A model generated the notes under the pieces. It searched no databases and was not told where the DNA came from. It was given only the letters and a program-made list of their open reading frames with translations. A program made the position numbers and the translations under genes. DNA of 64,000 bases. It comes from Qipengyuania gaetbuli (GTDB lineage Bacteria; Pseudomonadota; Alphaproteobacteria; Sphingomonadales; Sphingomonadaceae). Positions within the stretch are counted from its first letter, which is position 1, and every line of letters starts with the position of its first letter. Shown one piece after another: positions 1 through 8,581 of the stretch. The stretch lies in NCBI RefSeq assembly GCF_020524765.1, contig NZ_JAIVLR010000001.1, positions 1,364,001 to 1,428,000 of the forward strand, written 5' to 3'.

Positions 1-407
1 ACGTTGCGGTTATTTTTCCGGTCCATCTGAACCCCAACGTGCGCGCCGTGATGAACGAGCAGCTGGCGGGTCTCGACAATGTCGCGCTGATCGAGCCGCT
101 CGACTATCCGCACTTCGCGCGCCTGCTCGACATCAGCACGTTGATGCTGACCGACAGCGGCGGCGTGCAGGAAGAAGCGCCCGCGCTGGGCAAGCCGGTG
201 CTCGTCATGCGCGAGACGACCGAACGGCCCGAAGGCGTGGAAGCAGGCACCGCCAAGCTGGTCGGCACCGATGCCGACACGATCGTGCGCGAGACCACCC
301 GATTGCTCGACGATGCGGAGGCCTACGCCGCCATGGCGCGCGCGCACAATCCGTTCGGTGACGGGCATTCCGCGCAGCGCATCTGCGACCTGCTGGCAAG
401 CGCCTGA
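1..407 (+). CDS. wecB: UDP-N-acetylglucosamine 2-epimerase, C-terminal part (partial)
   Basis: The 3' end of a gene that begins before the window; the reading frame enters at base 3 and ends with TGA at 405-407. The visible 134 residues match the C-terminal half of the non-hydrolysing UDP-GlcNAc 2-epimerases, which interconvert UDP-GlcNAc and UDP-ManNAc in the cytoplasm. The family signatures seen are DSGGVQEEAP (nucleotide-sugar binding) and the later RETTERPE segment. It lies 73 bp upstream of wecC, whose product oxidises UDP-ManNAc, so the pair would make UDP-ManNAcA for a surface polysaccharide. The start, and any further upstream genes of the locus, are outside the window. Confidence 0.93.
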   Translation, partial: VAVIFPVHLNPNVRAVMNEQLAGLDNVALIEPLDYPHFARLLDISTLMLTDSGGVQEEAPALGKPVLVMRETTERPEGVEAGTAKLVGTDADTIVRETTRLLDDAEAYAAMARAHNPFGDGHSAQRICDLLASA

Positions 408-419
408 TTCACCATTACT

Positions 420-431
420 GGTAAATTTACC
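420..431. promoter_or_regulatory. 12-bp perfect palindrome between wecB and wecC
   Basis: GGTAAATTTACC is a perfect inverted repeat in the 73-bp wecB-wecC gap, about 50 bp before the wecC start. It is AT-rich within a GC-rich neighbourhood. It could be an operator or part of a promoter; no regulator is identifiable from the window. Confidence 0.25.
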
Positions 432-480
432 TTCGCGCGCTAGGACTGCGGGCGAACTTCTGACGGGACTTTTTCAAGAC

Positions 481-1746
481 ATGCGTGGCGACATCAAACC
501 CGACGTCTGCGTCATCGGCCTCGGTTACATCGGCCTGCCCACGGCGGCGATCATCGCGCGTGCAGGTTGCCGCGTGCACGGCGTCGATGTGACGCAGACC
601 GTGGTCGACACGATCAATCGCGGCGAAATCCATATCGAGGAAGTCGATCTCGACGGCCTGGTGCAGGCGGTGGTCCAGCGCGGCTTGCTCAAGGCCTCGA
701 CCGAGATCGCGCCCGCCGATGTCTTCGTGATTGCTGTGCCGACGCCGTTCGCCAAGGACGGCAACCACACGCCTGACACGTCATATGTCATGGCCGCGGC
801 GGAAAACGTAGCGTCGGTGCTCAAGAAGGGGGACGTGGTGATCCTCGAATCAACCTCGCCTGTCGGCACGACCGAGGCGATGCGCGATGCGATCGCTGCC
901 AAGCGGCCCGATCTCGCCATGCCCGGCCTCACCGACGGCCAGCCGGACATCAGCCTCGCCTATTGTCCCGAGCGCGTGCTGCCCGGCAAGATCCTCGAGG
1001 AACTGACACATAACGATCGCTCGATCGGCGGCATCACCCCGCGCTGTGCACGCAAGGCGCTCGCCTTCTACAAGCGCTTCGTGAAGGGCGAGTGCGTCAC
1101 CACCGATGCCCGCAGCGCGGAAATGACCAAGCTGGTCGAGAACAGCTTCCGCGACGTGAACATCGCCTTCGCCAACGAATTGTCGATGATTGCCGACAAG
1201 CAGGGTCTCGACGTGTGGGAGGTGATCCGCCTCGCCAACCGGCACCCGCGCGTGAATATCCTCACGCCCGGCCCCGGCGTCGGCGGCCACTGCATCGCGG
1301 TCGACCCGTGGTTCATCGTCCACGGCGCGCCCGAAGAAGCCAAAATCATCCGCCAGGCGCGCGAGACCAACGATGCCAAGATGCACCACGTGCTCGCCCG
1401 TGCGAAATCACTGGTGGAGGGCAATCCGGGCGCGAAAATCGCCTGCCTCGGCCTCGCCTTCAAGGCCAACATCGACGACTTCCGCGAAAGCCCGGCACGC
1501 TATGTCGCGGCCAGCATCGCCCGAGAATATGGCGAGCGCGTGCAGGTCGTCGAGCCCTATGCCGGCGAACTGCCTAAGGAATTCGACGGTACCGGCGCGG
1601 AGCTGGTCGACATCGACACCGCGCTGGAAGAGAGCGACGTGATCATCGTCCTCGTCGATCACGACGTCTTCAAGGTCATTCCGCCCGAAGAGCGCGAGAA
1701 CAAGGCTGTCTACGACACGCGCGGTATCTGGCCGGACGCCGCCTAG
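481..1746 (+). CDS. wecC: UDP-N-acetyl-D-mannosamine dehydrogenase
   Basis: A 421-residue protein of the UDP-glucose/GDP-mannose dehydrogenase family. It performs the NAD-dependent four-electron oxidation of UDP-ManNAc to UDP-ManNAcA. The N-terminal Rossmann motif is GLGYIGLP (residues about 13-20). The central dimerisation region carries the catalytic cysteine in GPGVGGHCIAVDPW (Cys about 271), and a C-terminal UDP-binding domain follows. The ATG at 481 was chosen because the Rossmann strand follows directly; longer in-frame starts run back into wecB. Pairing with wecB supports the ManNAc substrate over UDP-glucose. It ends convergently 16 bp from fabI. Confidence 0.93.
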   Translation: MRGDIKPDVCVIGLGYIGLPTAAIIARAGCRVHGVDVTQTVVDTINRGEIHIEEVDLDGLVQAVVQRGLLKASTEIAPADVFVIAVPTPFAKDGNHTPDTSYVMAAAENVASVLKKGDVVILESTSPVGTTEAMRDAIAAKRPDLAMPGLTDGQPDISLAYCPERVLPGKILEELTHNDRSIGGITPRCARKALAFYKRFVKGECVTTDARSAEMTKLVENSFRDVNIAFANELSMIADKQGLDVWEVIRLANRHPRVNILTPGPGVGGHCIAVDPWFIVHGAPEEAKIIRQARETNDAKMHHVLARAKSLVEGNPGAKIACLGLAFKANIDDFRESPARYVAASIAREYGERVQVVEPYAGELPKEFDGTGAELVDIDTALEESDVIIVLVDHDVFKVIPPEERENKAVYDTRGIWPDAA

Positions 1747-1762
1747 GCCCCCGGCCGGGACA

Positions 1763-2572
1763 TCACGCCTTGTCGAGCGCGATGTCGGGCGCGTCTTCCT
1801 GCTTCATGCCGACGACGTGGTAGCCTGCATCGACATGATGCGTTTCGCCGGTCACGCCCGATGAGAGGTCGGACAGGAAATAAAGGCCCGATCCGCCTAC
1901 GTCCTCGATCGTGACATTGCGGCGCAGGGGCGAATTGTATTCGTTCCACTTCAGGATGTAGCGGAAATCGCCGATGCCGCTGGCTGCGAGCGTCTTGATG
2001 GGGCCGGCGCTGATCGCGTTCACGCGGATGTTCTGCGGGCCGAGATCGTTGGCGAGGTACTGGACGCTGGTTTCCAGCGCGGCCTTGGCGACACCCATCA
2101 CGTTGTAGTGCGGGATGACCTTTTCCGCGCCGTAATAGGTCAGCGTCAGGATGCTGCCGCCATCAGGCATCATCTCTTTCGCTCGCTTCGCCACCGCGAC
2201 CAGCGAATAGGCCGAGATGTTCATCGTCATCAGGAAGTTGTCGAGGCTGGTGTCGACATACTGCCCGCGCAGCTCGCTCTTGTCGGAGAAGCCGATCGCG
2301 TGGACGACGAAATCGATCGTTTCCCAGCGTTCCTTCAGCGTGTCGAAGGCGCGGTCGAGCGCGTCCATGTCCGACACGTCGCATTCGAACACAAAATCGC
2401 TGCCGAGCTGTTCGGCCAGCGGGCCGACGCGCTTCTTCAGCGCCTCGCCCTGGTAGGAGAAGGCCATTTCCGCACCCTGTTCGTGCAGCTTCTTGGCAAT
2501 GCCCCAGGCCAGCGACTTGTCGTTGGCGAGCCCCATGATGAGCCCCCGCTTGCCTGCCATCAGTCCGCCCAT
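1763..2572 (-). CDS. fabI: Enoyl-[acyl-carrier-protein] reductase (NADH), FabI
   Basis: A 269-residue short-chain dehydrogenase-like enzyme that catalyses the last step of each fatty acid elongation round. The N-terminus has the FabI-type cofactor loop (GLANDKSLAWGIA). The catalytic residues fall at the same numbers as in E. coli FabI: Tyr146, Tyr156 (YNVMGVAK) and Lys163. The start at 2572 is preceded by a GAAGGAAGG ribosome binding site about 8 bases away; the Met four codons further on is an alternative. It lies 22 bp downstream of the YihY-family gene, so the two are probably co-transcribed with the DnaJ-class gene. Confidence 0.95.
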   Translation of the reverse strand: MGGLMAGKRGLIMGLANDKSLAWGIAKKLHEQGAEMAFSYQGEALKKRVGPLAEQLGSDFVFECDVSDMDALDRAFDTLKERWETIDFVVHAIGFSDKSELRGQYVDTSLDNFLMTMNISAYSLVAVAKRAKEMMPDGGSILTLTYYGAEKVIPHYNVMGVAKAALETSVQYLANDLGPQNIRVNAISAGPIKTLAASGIGDFRYILKWNEYNSPLRRNVTIEDVGGSGLYFLSDLSSGVTGETHHVDAGYHVVGMKQEDAPDIALDKA

Positions 2573-2594
2573 CAGTGCATTCCTTCCTTCAGCG

Positions 2595-3590
2595 TCATTG
2601 CGTGTCAGAGACCGCGTCTTCCGTAACGTCCGGCGCCTCGCCCGCCCCCTCTTCTTCCGGGGTTTCGGCCAGCGCCGCGTTGAGTTCCGCGCCGATAACC
2701 ACACCGAGGCCGACAAGCCAGAAAAAGAACAGCGCGATCATGATCCCGGCAAGGCTGCCGTAGGTGAGGTTATAAGTGAAGAAGCTGCGCAGCACGACCG
2801 GCAGCCAGGTGGTGACGAGGATCCACCACAGCGTAGTGAACAACACGCCCGGCCATTTCGGATAGCGCCTGTGGCGATAGCGCGAGGGCGTGAGCGAATA
2901 GAACAGCATGTAGAGCGAGCCGAACAGGCCGAGCGCTGGCAGGATGCGCGAGAGCTGCAAATCCACCATGCGGTTCATCAGCTGCGGGAAATAGGCCTCG
3001 ATCACCTGCTGCGCGGCGCCGATGACGACCTGCGCGAGCAGCGAGAGCATCAGCAGCATCACCGCCGCAAGGATCACGCCGCTGGAGAAGATGCGGTATT
3101 TCCAGAAAGCCTTGGTCATGCGTGTACCGTAGGCGCGGCGCAGGATGTCGCGGATCGTCTCGACGAGGCTGCCGACCGTCCACAATCCGACGGCCGCGCC
3201 TGCCCAGAGCAGCCAGCCGCTGCGCGCCTCGATCACGTCGCGCGCGACCGGCTCGATCACATTGCCGACCACGGGCGGCAGGGCGACCAGCACGGCGTTG
3301 ATGGTGGCGGCGCGTTCCGCCTCTTCCCCGAACAGCGAGAACAGCGCCGAGCCGAGGATGAAGAAAGGGAAGATCGACAGCATCGCCAGATAGGCAAGGT
3401 TGCCGGCATGGATGAAGCCGTCGTTGAACGTGCCGACGACCGTGCGCTTCACCACTTCGAAGGCCCGCGTGCCCGGACCGACCCTGCGGGCGACTTCCCC
3501 GCGCAGCGTCTGGGCTTCCCGCCGCCGCGCCTCGGGTGAGAGCGAGTGGATCTCGCGCTCTTCGGGCTGGGGAAGCGTCGGATGTCTCAA
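2595..3590 (-). CDS. YihY/BrkB family inner membrane protein
   Basis: A 331-residue protein with a charged cytoplasmic N-terminus of about 55 residues followed by six hydrophobic segments, the layout of the YihY/virulence factor BrkB family (formerly annotated as RNase BN). The segment NDGFIHAGNLAYLAMLSIFP is the typical entry to the first membrane helix of the family. The C-terminus is acidic and probably cytoplasmic. The molecular function of the family is not settled. It starts 6 bp after the DnaJ-class gene and ends 22 bp before fabI. Confidence 0.85.
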   Translation of the reverse strand: MRHPTLPQPEEREIHSLSPEARRREAQTLRGEVARRVGPGTRAFEVVKRTVVGTFNDGFIHAGNLAYLAMLSIFPFFILGSALFSLFGEEAERAATINAVLVALPPVVGNVIEPVARDVIEARSGWLLWAGAAVGLWTVGSLVETIRDILRRAYGTRMTKAFWKYRIFSSGVILAAVMLLMLSLLAQVVIGAAQQVIEAYFPQLMNRMVDLQLSRILPALGLFGSLYMLFYSLTPSRYRHRRYPKWPGVLFTTLWWILVTTWLPVVLRSFFTYNLTYGSLAGIMIALFFFWLVGLGVVIGAELNAALAETPEEEGAGEAPDVTEDAVSDTQ

Positions 3591-3596
3591 GCGGCC

Positions 3597-4535
3597 TTAC
3601 ACCCCGAGTTTGCTGCGTGGGTCGCTTTCGTCCTTCCACCCGTCGAGCCGCTTGGCAAGCTCGTCCATGTCGGCAGGCAGCTGGATTTCCAGCGTGACGA
3701 GCTGGTCGCCGCGCGTCCCGTCCTTCCTGGTGAAGCCCTTGCCCTTGAGGCGCAGCACGGTGCCGCCGCTGGTCCCGGGCTTGATCGTCATCATCACCGG
3801 GCCATCGACCGTGGGCACGCGCACCTTGCCGCCGCCGACCGCCTCGTCGAGCGTGATCGGCAGGTCGAAGCGCACGTCGAAGCCCTCGCGGCGGTAGAGC
3901 TTGTGGCTGTCGATGCGGATGGTGACGAGCCCGTCGCCCGCGCCGCCCGGACCCGGTTCACCCTTGCCCTTGAGCCGCATCTGCGTGCCGTCTTCCAACC
4001 CCTTGGGCAGCTTCAGGTCGATCGTCTTGCCATCGGCCAGCGTGATGCGTTGGTCGCGCAGCGAAGCCGCGTCGGTGAAGGGTACGCGCAGCGTATAGGC
4101 GATGTCGGCGCCCTTGCGCGGCGGCGGGGGCCGCCGTCCGCCGAAGGGATCGGCGCGTCCGCGTGCGCCGGCCCGGCCGCCGCCGAACAGCCCGTCGAAA
4201 ATATCGCCGAGATCGACGCCGTCATTGCCGAAGCCCTGGAAATCCTCTGCCCGGAAGCCGCGCTGGCCGCCGCCCGGATGGCCGCCGAAGCCGCCGCCGA
4301 AGGGATTGGTCGGATTGCCGTCCGCGTCGATTTCGCCGCGGTCGAAACGGGCGCGCTTGTCCTTGTCGGACAGGAGGTCATAGGCATTGGTGACTTCCGA
4401 GAACCGCTCGGCAGCCTTGGGATTGTCCTTGTTGCGGTCGGGATGCAGCTCCTTGGCGAGCTTGCGATAGGCGCTCTTGATGTCCTGTTCGGACGCGGAG
4501 CGGGTGACGCCAAGGATGGAGTATGGATCGGCCAT
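3597..4535 (-). CDS. DnaJ-class (CbpA-like) co-chaperone without zinc finger
   Basis: A 312-residue type II J-protein. The J domain occupies residues 1-70 with the HPD motif at 31-33, which stimulates DnaK ATPase. A Gly/Phe/Arg-rich linker follows (about 75-140, with several GGG runs). Residues about 145-300 form the two-barrel DnaJ C-terminal substrate-binding region. The CxxCxGxG zinc repeats of true DnaJ are absent, so it is CbpA-like rather than the main DnaJ. It is the first gene of the minus-strand group leading to fabI; its 5' region faces pdxH and contains a stable hairpin at 4600-4635. Confidence 0.88.
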   Translation of the reverse strand: MADPYSILGVTRSASEQDIKSAYRKLAKELHPDRNKDNPKAAERFSEVTNAYDLLSDKDKRARFDRGEIDADGNPTNPFGGGFGGHPGGGQRGFRAEDFQGFGNDGVDLGDIFDGLFGGGRAGARGRADPFGGRRPPPPRKGADIAYTLRVPFTDAASLRDQRITLADGKTIDLKLPKGLEDGTQMRLKGKGEPGPGGAGDGLVTIRIDSHKLYRREGFDVRFDLPITLDEAVGGGKVRVPTVDGPVMMTIKPGTSGGTVLRLKGKGFTRKDGTRGDQLVTLEIQLPADMDELAKRLDGWKDESDPRSKLGV

Positions 4536-4599
4536 TGCGTGTTAGCTAGGTGCAACACTCGCGCGGCGCAAGCGGCGAGGCTTTCCTACGCGCGGCACT

Positions 4600-4635
4600 G
4601 GGGTTAGGGAGCAGGTCATGCATGGTCCCAACCCC
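4600..4635. other. Hairpin in the DnaJ-class/pdxH divergent intergenic region
   Basis: GGGGTTAGGGA at 4600-4610 pairs with TCCCAACCCC at 4626-4635 (one bulged A), closing a 15-base loop that contains the palindrome CATGCATG. It lies in the 205-bp region between divergent genes and has no T-tract on either side, so it does not look like a terminator. It could structure either leader or be an operator. I see no clear promoter boxes around it. Confidence 0.3.
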
Positions 4636-4740
4636 TTCGCGATGCACGACGTTCCGCCATTTTGCGGGCGAAATGCCGGGGCGGGGCTTTTTGTGCCAGG
4701 ACCGTGTTCCATCTGTTCCAAGCTGTAGGATTGCCGCCCG

Positions 4741-5364
4741 ATGAGTGAAGCGACCAGCGCCATCCCCGTAACCGACCCCTTCGCCCTGTTCGAGGAATGG
4801 TTCGGCGAGGCCAAGGCGAGCGAGCCGAACGATCCCAACGCCATGGCGCTGGCCACGGCGAATGCGGACGGCATGCCATCGGTGCGCATGGTGCTGCTGA
4901 AGGGCCACGGCAGCCAGTGGGGTGAAGGCGGCGGCTTCGTGTTCTACACCAATGCCGAAAGCCGCAAGGGCGAGGAAATCCGCGCCAACATGCGCGCCTC
5001 GCTGCTGTTCCACTGGAAGAGCCTGCGCCGCCAGATCCGCATCGAAGGCCCGCTGACCGAAGTGACCAGCGAGCAGGCCGATGCCTACTTCCATTCGCGT
5101 CCGCGCGTCTCGCAGATCGGTTCGGCCGCCAGCGACCAGTCGCGCCCGCTGGCAGACCGGCAGGTCTATCTCGACCGCGTCGCCGCGCTGGAGGAACGCT
5201 ATCCCGAAGGCGACATCCCGCGCCCGCCGCACTGGACCGGCTTCCTGCTGACGCCGCTCGCCATCGAGTTCTGGCGCGACCGCGAGTTCCGCCTGCACGA
5301 CCGCCGCCGCTTCACCCGCGCATCGGCAGGCGAAGCGTGGTCGAACACGCTGCTCTACCCGTGA
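4741..5364 (+). CDS. pdxH: Pyridoxamine 5'-phosphate oxidase
   Basis: A 207-residue FMN enzyme that oxidises PNP/PMP to pyridoxal 5'-phosphate. Family hallmarks are visible: the N-terminal segment with ATANADGMPSVRMVLLK (FMN binding), the central FHWKSLRRQIRIEG stretch, the SRPRVSQIGSAASDQSRPL loop, and the C-terminal FWRDREFRLHDR and LLYP ending typical of PdxH. Length matches the family. Its stop overlaps the start of the cation-efflux gene, suggesting translational coupling, although the functions look unrelated. Confidence 0.95.
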   Translation: MSEATSAIPVTDPFALFEEWFGEAKASEPNDPNAMALATANADGMPSVRMVLLKGHGSQWGEGGGFVFYTNAESRKGEEIRANMRASLLFHWKSLRRQIRIEGPLTEVTSEQADAYFHSRPRVSQIGSAASDQSRPLADRQVYLDRVAALEERYPEGDIPRPPHWTGFLLTPLAIEFWRDREFRLHDRRRFTRASAGEAWSNTLLYP

Positions 5365-6296
5365 GCGAGGACCGCGCCCGCCTTGCCCGTTCGGCCGCGC
5401 TGGCCTCGATCAGCGTTGCCGTGGTGCTGGTTGCGCTCAAGACCTGGGCGAGCTGGAAGACCGGCTCGACCGCCATGCTCGGCAGCCTTGCCGATTCGGC
5501 GCTCGACCTCATCGCCAGCTTCGCCACGCTGACCGGCGTGTGGATCGCCTCGCAGCCGGCGGACGAGGACCACCGCTTTGGGCACGGCAAGGCAGAGGCG
5601 CTCGCCGCCATCTTCCAGGTCATGCTGATCGCGCTGTCGGCCTTCGGCATCGCGATCCGGGCGATCATGCAGTTCGCCGGCGGGCAGGGGACCGAGGCCG
5701 CGGCAGAGGGTATCGGCGTGTCGCTGGTCGCCATTGCGCTGACCTTCGCGCTGCTCGGCTGGCAGCGCTACGTCATGCGCCGCACGCGCAGCCTCGCGAT
5801 CCAGACCGACCACCTGCACTACAAGTCCGACCTGTTCCTGAACCTCGCCGTGATCGCGGCCCTGCTGCTCGACCAGATGGCCGGGCTGACGGGTGCGGAC
5901 CCCGCCTTCGGCCTCGCAATTGCCGCTTGGCTCGGCTGGGGCGCCTTCACTGCCGCTCGCGCCGCGGTGGACGATCTGATGGACCGCGAATGGCCGGAGG
6001 AGAAACGCCTCGCCTTCGTGGAGGCGGCGGCTCGGCATCCGGAGCTGTCCAAGCTCCACGATCTGCGCACCCGCACCAGCGGGCACCGCGACTTTGTCCA
6101 GTTCCATGTCGACTTGCCGGGCGAGATGACGGTGGAAGAAGCGCACGACATCATCGAGCGGGTGGAAGCGGATCTGTGCCGCCAGTTCCCCGACATGGAG
6201 CTGCTCATCCACATCGATCCCGAAGGCCATGTCGACGAGCCGGGCAACCCGCTGGCCGAGGAAAACGAGTTCAAGCGGCTGGAGAACGGCAAGTGA
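5361..6296 (+). CDS. Cation diffusion facilitator family transporter (FieF-like)
   Basis: About 311 residues with six predicted membrane helices and a cytoplasmic C-terminal domain, the layout of divalent cation/proton antiporters (Zn, Fe, Co). The metal-site residues are visible as SLADSALD in helix 2 and HYKSD in helix 5. RFGHGKAEALAA is the conserved loop after helix 2. The GTG at 5361 overlaps the pdxH stop (GTGA) and was chosen; a GTG at 5337, preceded by an AGG-type ribosome binding site, would add 8 residues and is also plausible. It ends overlapping the next gene by the same GTGA arrangement. Confidence 0.87.
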   Translation: MSEDRARLARSAALASISVAVVLVALKTWASWKTGSTAMLGSLADSALDLIASFATLTGVWIASQPADEDHRFGHGKAEALAAIFQVMLIALSAFGIAIRAIMQFAGGQGTEAAAEGIGVSLVAIALTFALLGWQRYVMRRTRSLAIQTDHLHYKSDLFLNLAVIAALLLDQMAGLTGADPAFGLAIAAWLGWGAFTAARAAVDDLMDREWPEEKRLAFVEAAARHPELSKLHDLRTRTSGHRDFVQFHVDLPGEMTVEEAHDIIERVEADLCRQFPDMELLIHIDPEGHVDEPGNPLAEENEFKRLENGK

Positions 6297-7096
6297 CCAC
6301 CATCCCCTACTGGCATGTCGACGCCTTTGCCGATGCGCCCTTTCGCGGCAACCAGGCCGCGGTGATGCCGCTGGACCAATGGCTGCCCGACGATGTGCTG
6401 CAGGCTATCGGCGAAGAGAACGCTTTCGCCGAAACCGCTTTCATCATCCCCGATGCGAGCGGGGCAGCGGATTACGAGCTGCGCTGGTTCACTCCGACGG
6501 AAGAGGTCCGCCTGTGCGGCCATGCGACACTCGCCAGCGGTCATGTCGTGCTGTCGCAAAGCGGCGGCGAGCGGGTGACCTTTCGCACGCGCCATGCCGG
6601 TATTCTCGAAGTACGCCGGGCAGGGGGCGGTTACGAGCTAGCCTTGCCGCTCATCCGCACCGAGCCCGGCGAATGGGCGGAGGCGGTAGCCTTTCTGGGC
6701 GTAGAGCCTGCCGAGGTCTGGCTCAGCCCGGACCGTTACGGCGTCTACCGCTTCGACAGCGAAGAGGCGGTGCGCGCGCTCGATCCCGACATGCGCGGGC
6801 TTCGCGCACTGGGGAACGACCAGTTCATCTGCACGGCGCGTGGAGGCGATACCGACATCGTCAGCCGCGTCTTCGTGCCGGGCGGCGGAGTGGACGAGGA
6901 CAGCTTCACCGGCTCGGCCCATGCGGCGCTGACCTATTACTGGAGCGAGCAGTTGGGCCGCGACAGCTTCACCGCCTTCCAGGCCTCGCAGCGCGGGGGC
7001 CATGCGACCTGCCGGCGCGAGGGCGAGCAGGCGTGGCTCGGCGGGACCTGCGTGACAGTGGTGAAGGGCGAGTTCTACCTGCCTTCTGCGGGGTAG
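6293..7096 (+). CDS. PhzF family isomerase/epimerase-like protein
   Basis: A 267-residue protein of the PhzF/diaminopimelate epimerase-like fold. The N-terminus YWHVDAFADAPFRGNQAAVM and the following EENAFAETAFI (with the family's catalytic-position glutamate) are characteristic, as are LRWFTPTEEVRLCGHATLAS and the C-terminal DSFTGSAHAAL. No phenazine genes are nearby, so the substrate is unknown; most chromosomal PhzF homologues are uncharacterised. The GTG start at 6293 overlaps the upstream TGA. The 3' end overlaps the convergent serine hydrolase gene by 22 bp. Confidence 0.85.
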   Translation: MTTIPYWHVDAFADAPFRGNQAAVMPLDQWLPDDVLQAIGEENAFAETAFIIPDASGAADYELRWFTPTEEVRLCGHATLASGHVVLSQSGGERVTFRTRHAGILEVRRAGGGYELALPLIRTEPGEWAEAVAFLGVEPAEVWLSPDRYGVYRFDSEEAVRALDPDMRGLRALGNDQFICTARGGDTDIVSRVFVPGGGVDEDSFTGSAHAALTYYWSEQLGRDSFTAFQASQRGGHATCRREGEQAWLGGTCVTVVKGEFYLPSAG

Positions 7097-8208
7097 AGTT
7101 CGATTACGTCGGCCAGCTGCTGCAGCATGGCCTTGCGCTCTTCGGCATTGGAGTGGCCGAGGCGCACCACGGTCAACCCCTGTGCGGGCGACACGAAGAC
7201 GTATTGGCCCATGTGCCCGATCATCGAAAAGGCGCTGTGCGGCGCGCGGTCGGGGAAGAGCGGGTGCTCCGGCTCGCCATTGGGGCGGTTGAGCCAGGTC
7301 TGGAGGCCGTAATGCGGGCTCTTGGGGCTGGGCTTCACCATCTCGGCGACCCAGCTGCGCGGCAGGAGCTGTTCGCCCCGGTGCGAGCCCTTGAGGCGCA
7401 TCAGCTCGCCCAGCTTGGCCCAGTCGCGGGCCGTCGCGTGCATCAGGCTGCCGCCGATCAGCGTGCCCGAGCGGTCGAATTCGAGGGTCATGGAATCCAT
7501 GCCCAGCTGGTCGAACAGGCGGGCATGGAGATAGTCGCTGACTGCGCGGCGGCGCGCTTCGGGATCGCTGCTTTCGGTCAGCGTGCGCGCGGCGATGTCG
7601 GCGAGGATGACCGTGGTGTTCGAGGAATACTCGAACTTCGCCCCGGGCTCCGCCTCGGGCGGCTGCGCGGTGGCATAGTCCGCCATGTCGTCGCGCCCGT
7701 CGAGGAAGAGCATGCGCACCTCGCCGCTCTCGTAGGGCGGGTCGCCGGCCTCGGTATGCTCCAGCCCGCTGCGCATCTGGAGGAGGTGGCGCAGGGTGAT
7801 GTCGGCGCGCGGGTCGCCGCTGCGCTGCCAGCGCGGGACCGGAGCAGGCGCGTCGAGGCGCAGCAGGCCGTCGCCGACCAGCTGGCCGATCATCATGGCG
7901 GTGACCGTCTTGGCCATCGACCAGCTGACGAACCGGGTGTCGGCATCGTAGCCCTCGCCATAGCGTTCGGCCGCGATCTTGCCGTCCTTCATGACGATCA
8001 GCGCGCGCGTTTCGCCAAGGCCTTCCATGGTGAAAAGATCGTCCACCTCGCGCGCCAGCGCCTTCGCCGGAGCGCCGGCATTCTCGGTCACGGCGGCCAC
8101 CGCTTCCTCGCTCAGCGGCGGTTCCTCGGCAGGACCGGGCGAACCGCATGCGGCAAGGCTTGTGGCGGCAAGGGTAAGGACGATAAGGGGGCGCGACCGC
8201 AAATTCAT
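7075..8208 (-). CDS. Serine hydrolase lipoprotein (beta-lactamase class C / EstB-like)
   Basis: A 377-residue protein with a lipoprotein signal peptide (lipobox SLAAC, lipidated Cys about 21), so probably anchored in the cell envelope. The class C beta-lactamase fold is shown by SMAK (nucleophile Ser97, Lys100), YSSN (Tyr194) and a late GHMGQ in the KTG position. Such proteins are often esterases or peptidases rather than true beta-lactamases, and no AmpR-type regulator is adjacent. The start at 8208 was chosen because the signal peptide begins there; longer starts add an unconvincing extension. It diverges from the next gene across about 34 bp. Confidence 0.87.
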   Translation of the reverse strand: MNLRSRPLIVLTLAATSLAACGSPGPAEEPPLSEEAVAAVTENAGAPAKALAREVDDLFTMEGLGETRALIVMKDGKIAAERYGEGYDADTRFVSWSMAKTVTAMMIGQLVGDGLLRLDAPAPVPRWQRSGDPRADITLRHLLQMRSGLEHTEAGDPPYESGEVRMLFLDGRDDMADYATAQPPEAEPGAKFEYSSNTTVILADIAARTLTESSDPEARRRAVSDYLHARLFDQLGMDSMTLEFDRSGTLIGGSLMHATARDWAKLGELMRLKGSHRGEQLLPRSWVAEMVKPSPKSPHYGLQTWLNRPNGEPEHPLFPDRAPHSAFSMIGHMGQYVFVSPAQGLTVVRLGHSNAEERKAMLQQLADVIELYPAEGR

Positions 8209-8242
8209 GGGTCTGCACTCGCACGGGGAAACCGCTGTCGCA

Positions 8243-8581
8243 ATGGCGAATAAACGCACTTTCATGTCCAGCCGCTGGCTGTGGCTCTTTGTCCTCGTCC
8301 TCGCGCTTGGCGGGGCCGCTTGGTTCGCCTGGGGCGAGGGCCTGCGACGCACTTCGGAGGCAGGCACGGCCTATGGCGCGCATGTCGCCTGTTCGTGCCG
8401 CTACGTCTCGGGGCGCAGCCTGTCGGACTGCTCCAAGGACAAGTTGGAAGGCATGGAACTGGTCATGCTGAGCGAGGATCCCGCCGAAAAGAGCGTGACC
8501 GCGAGCATTCCGCTGATCGCGTCGGACACCGCCACTTACCGCGAAGGCTATGGCTGCGTGCTGAAGGAATGGGAGGGCTGA
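8243..8581 (+). CDS. Small membrane-anchored protein of unknown function with conserved-looking cysteines
   Basis: I do not recognise this 112-residue protein. It has an N-terminal hydrophobic anchor (WLWLFVLVLALGGAAWFAW) followed by an outward-facing domain with four cysteines (ACSCRY, DCSKD, YGCVL) that could form two disulfides in the periplasm. It is divergent from the serine hydrolase gene, which is also exported, and may work with it; that is inference. Start choices are ATG at 8243 or 8264; neither has a strong ribosome binding site. It ends one base before the convergent mnmA stop. Confidence 0.65.
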   Translation: MANKRTFMSSRWLWLFVLVLALGGAAWFAWGEGLRRTSEAGTAYGAHVACSCRYVSGRSLSDCSKDKLEGMELVMLSEDPAEKSVTASIPLIASDTATYREGYGCVLKEWEG

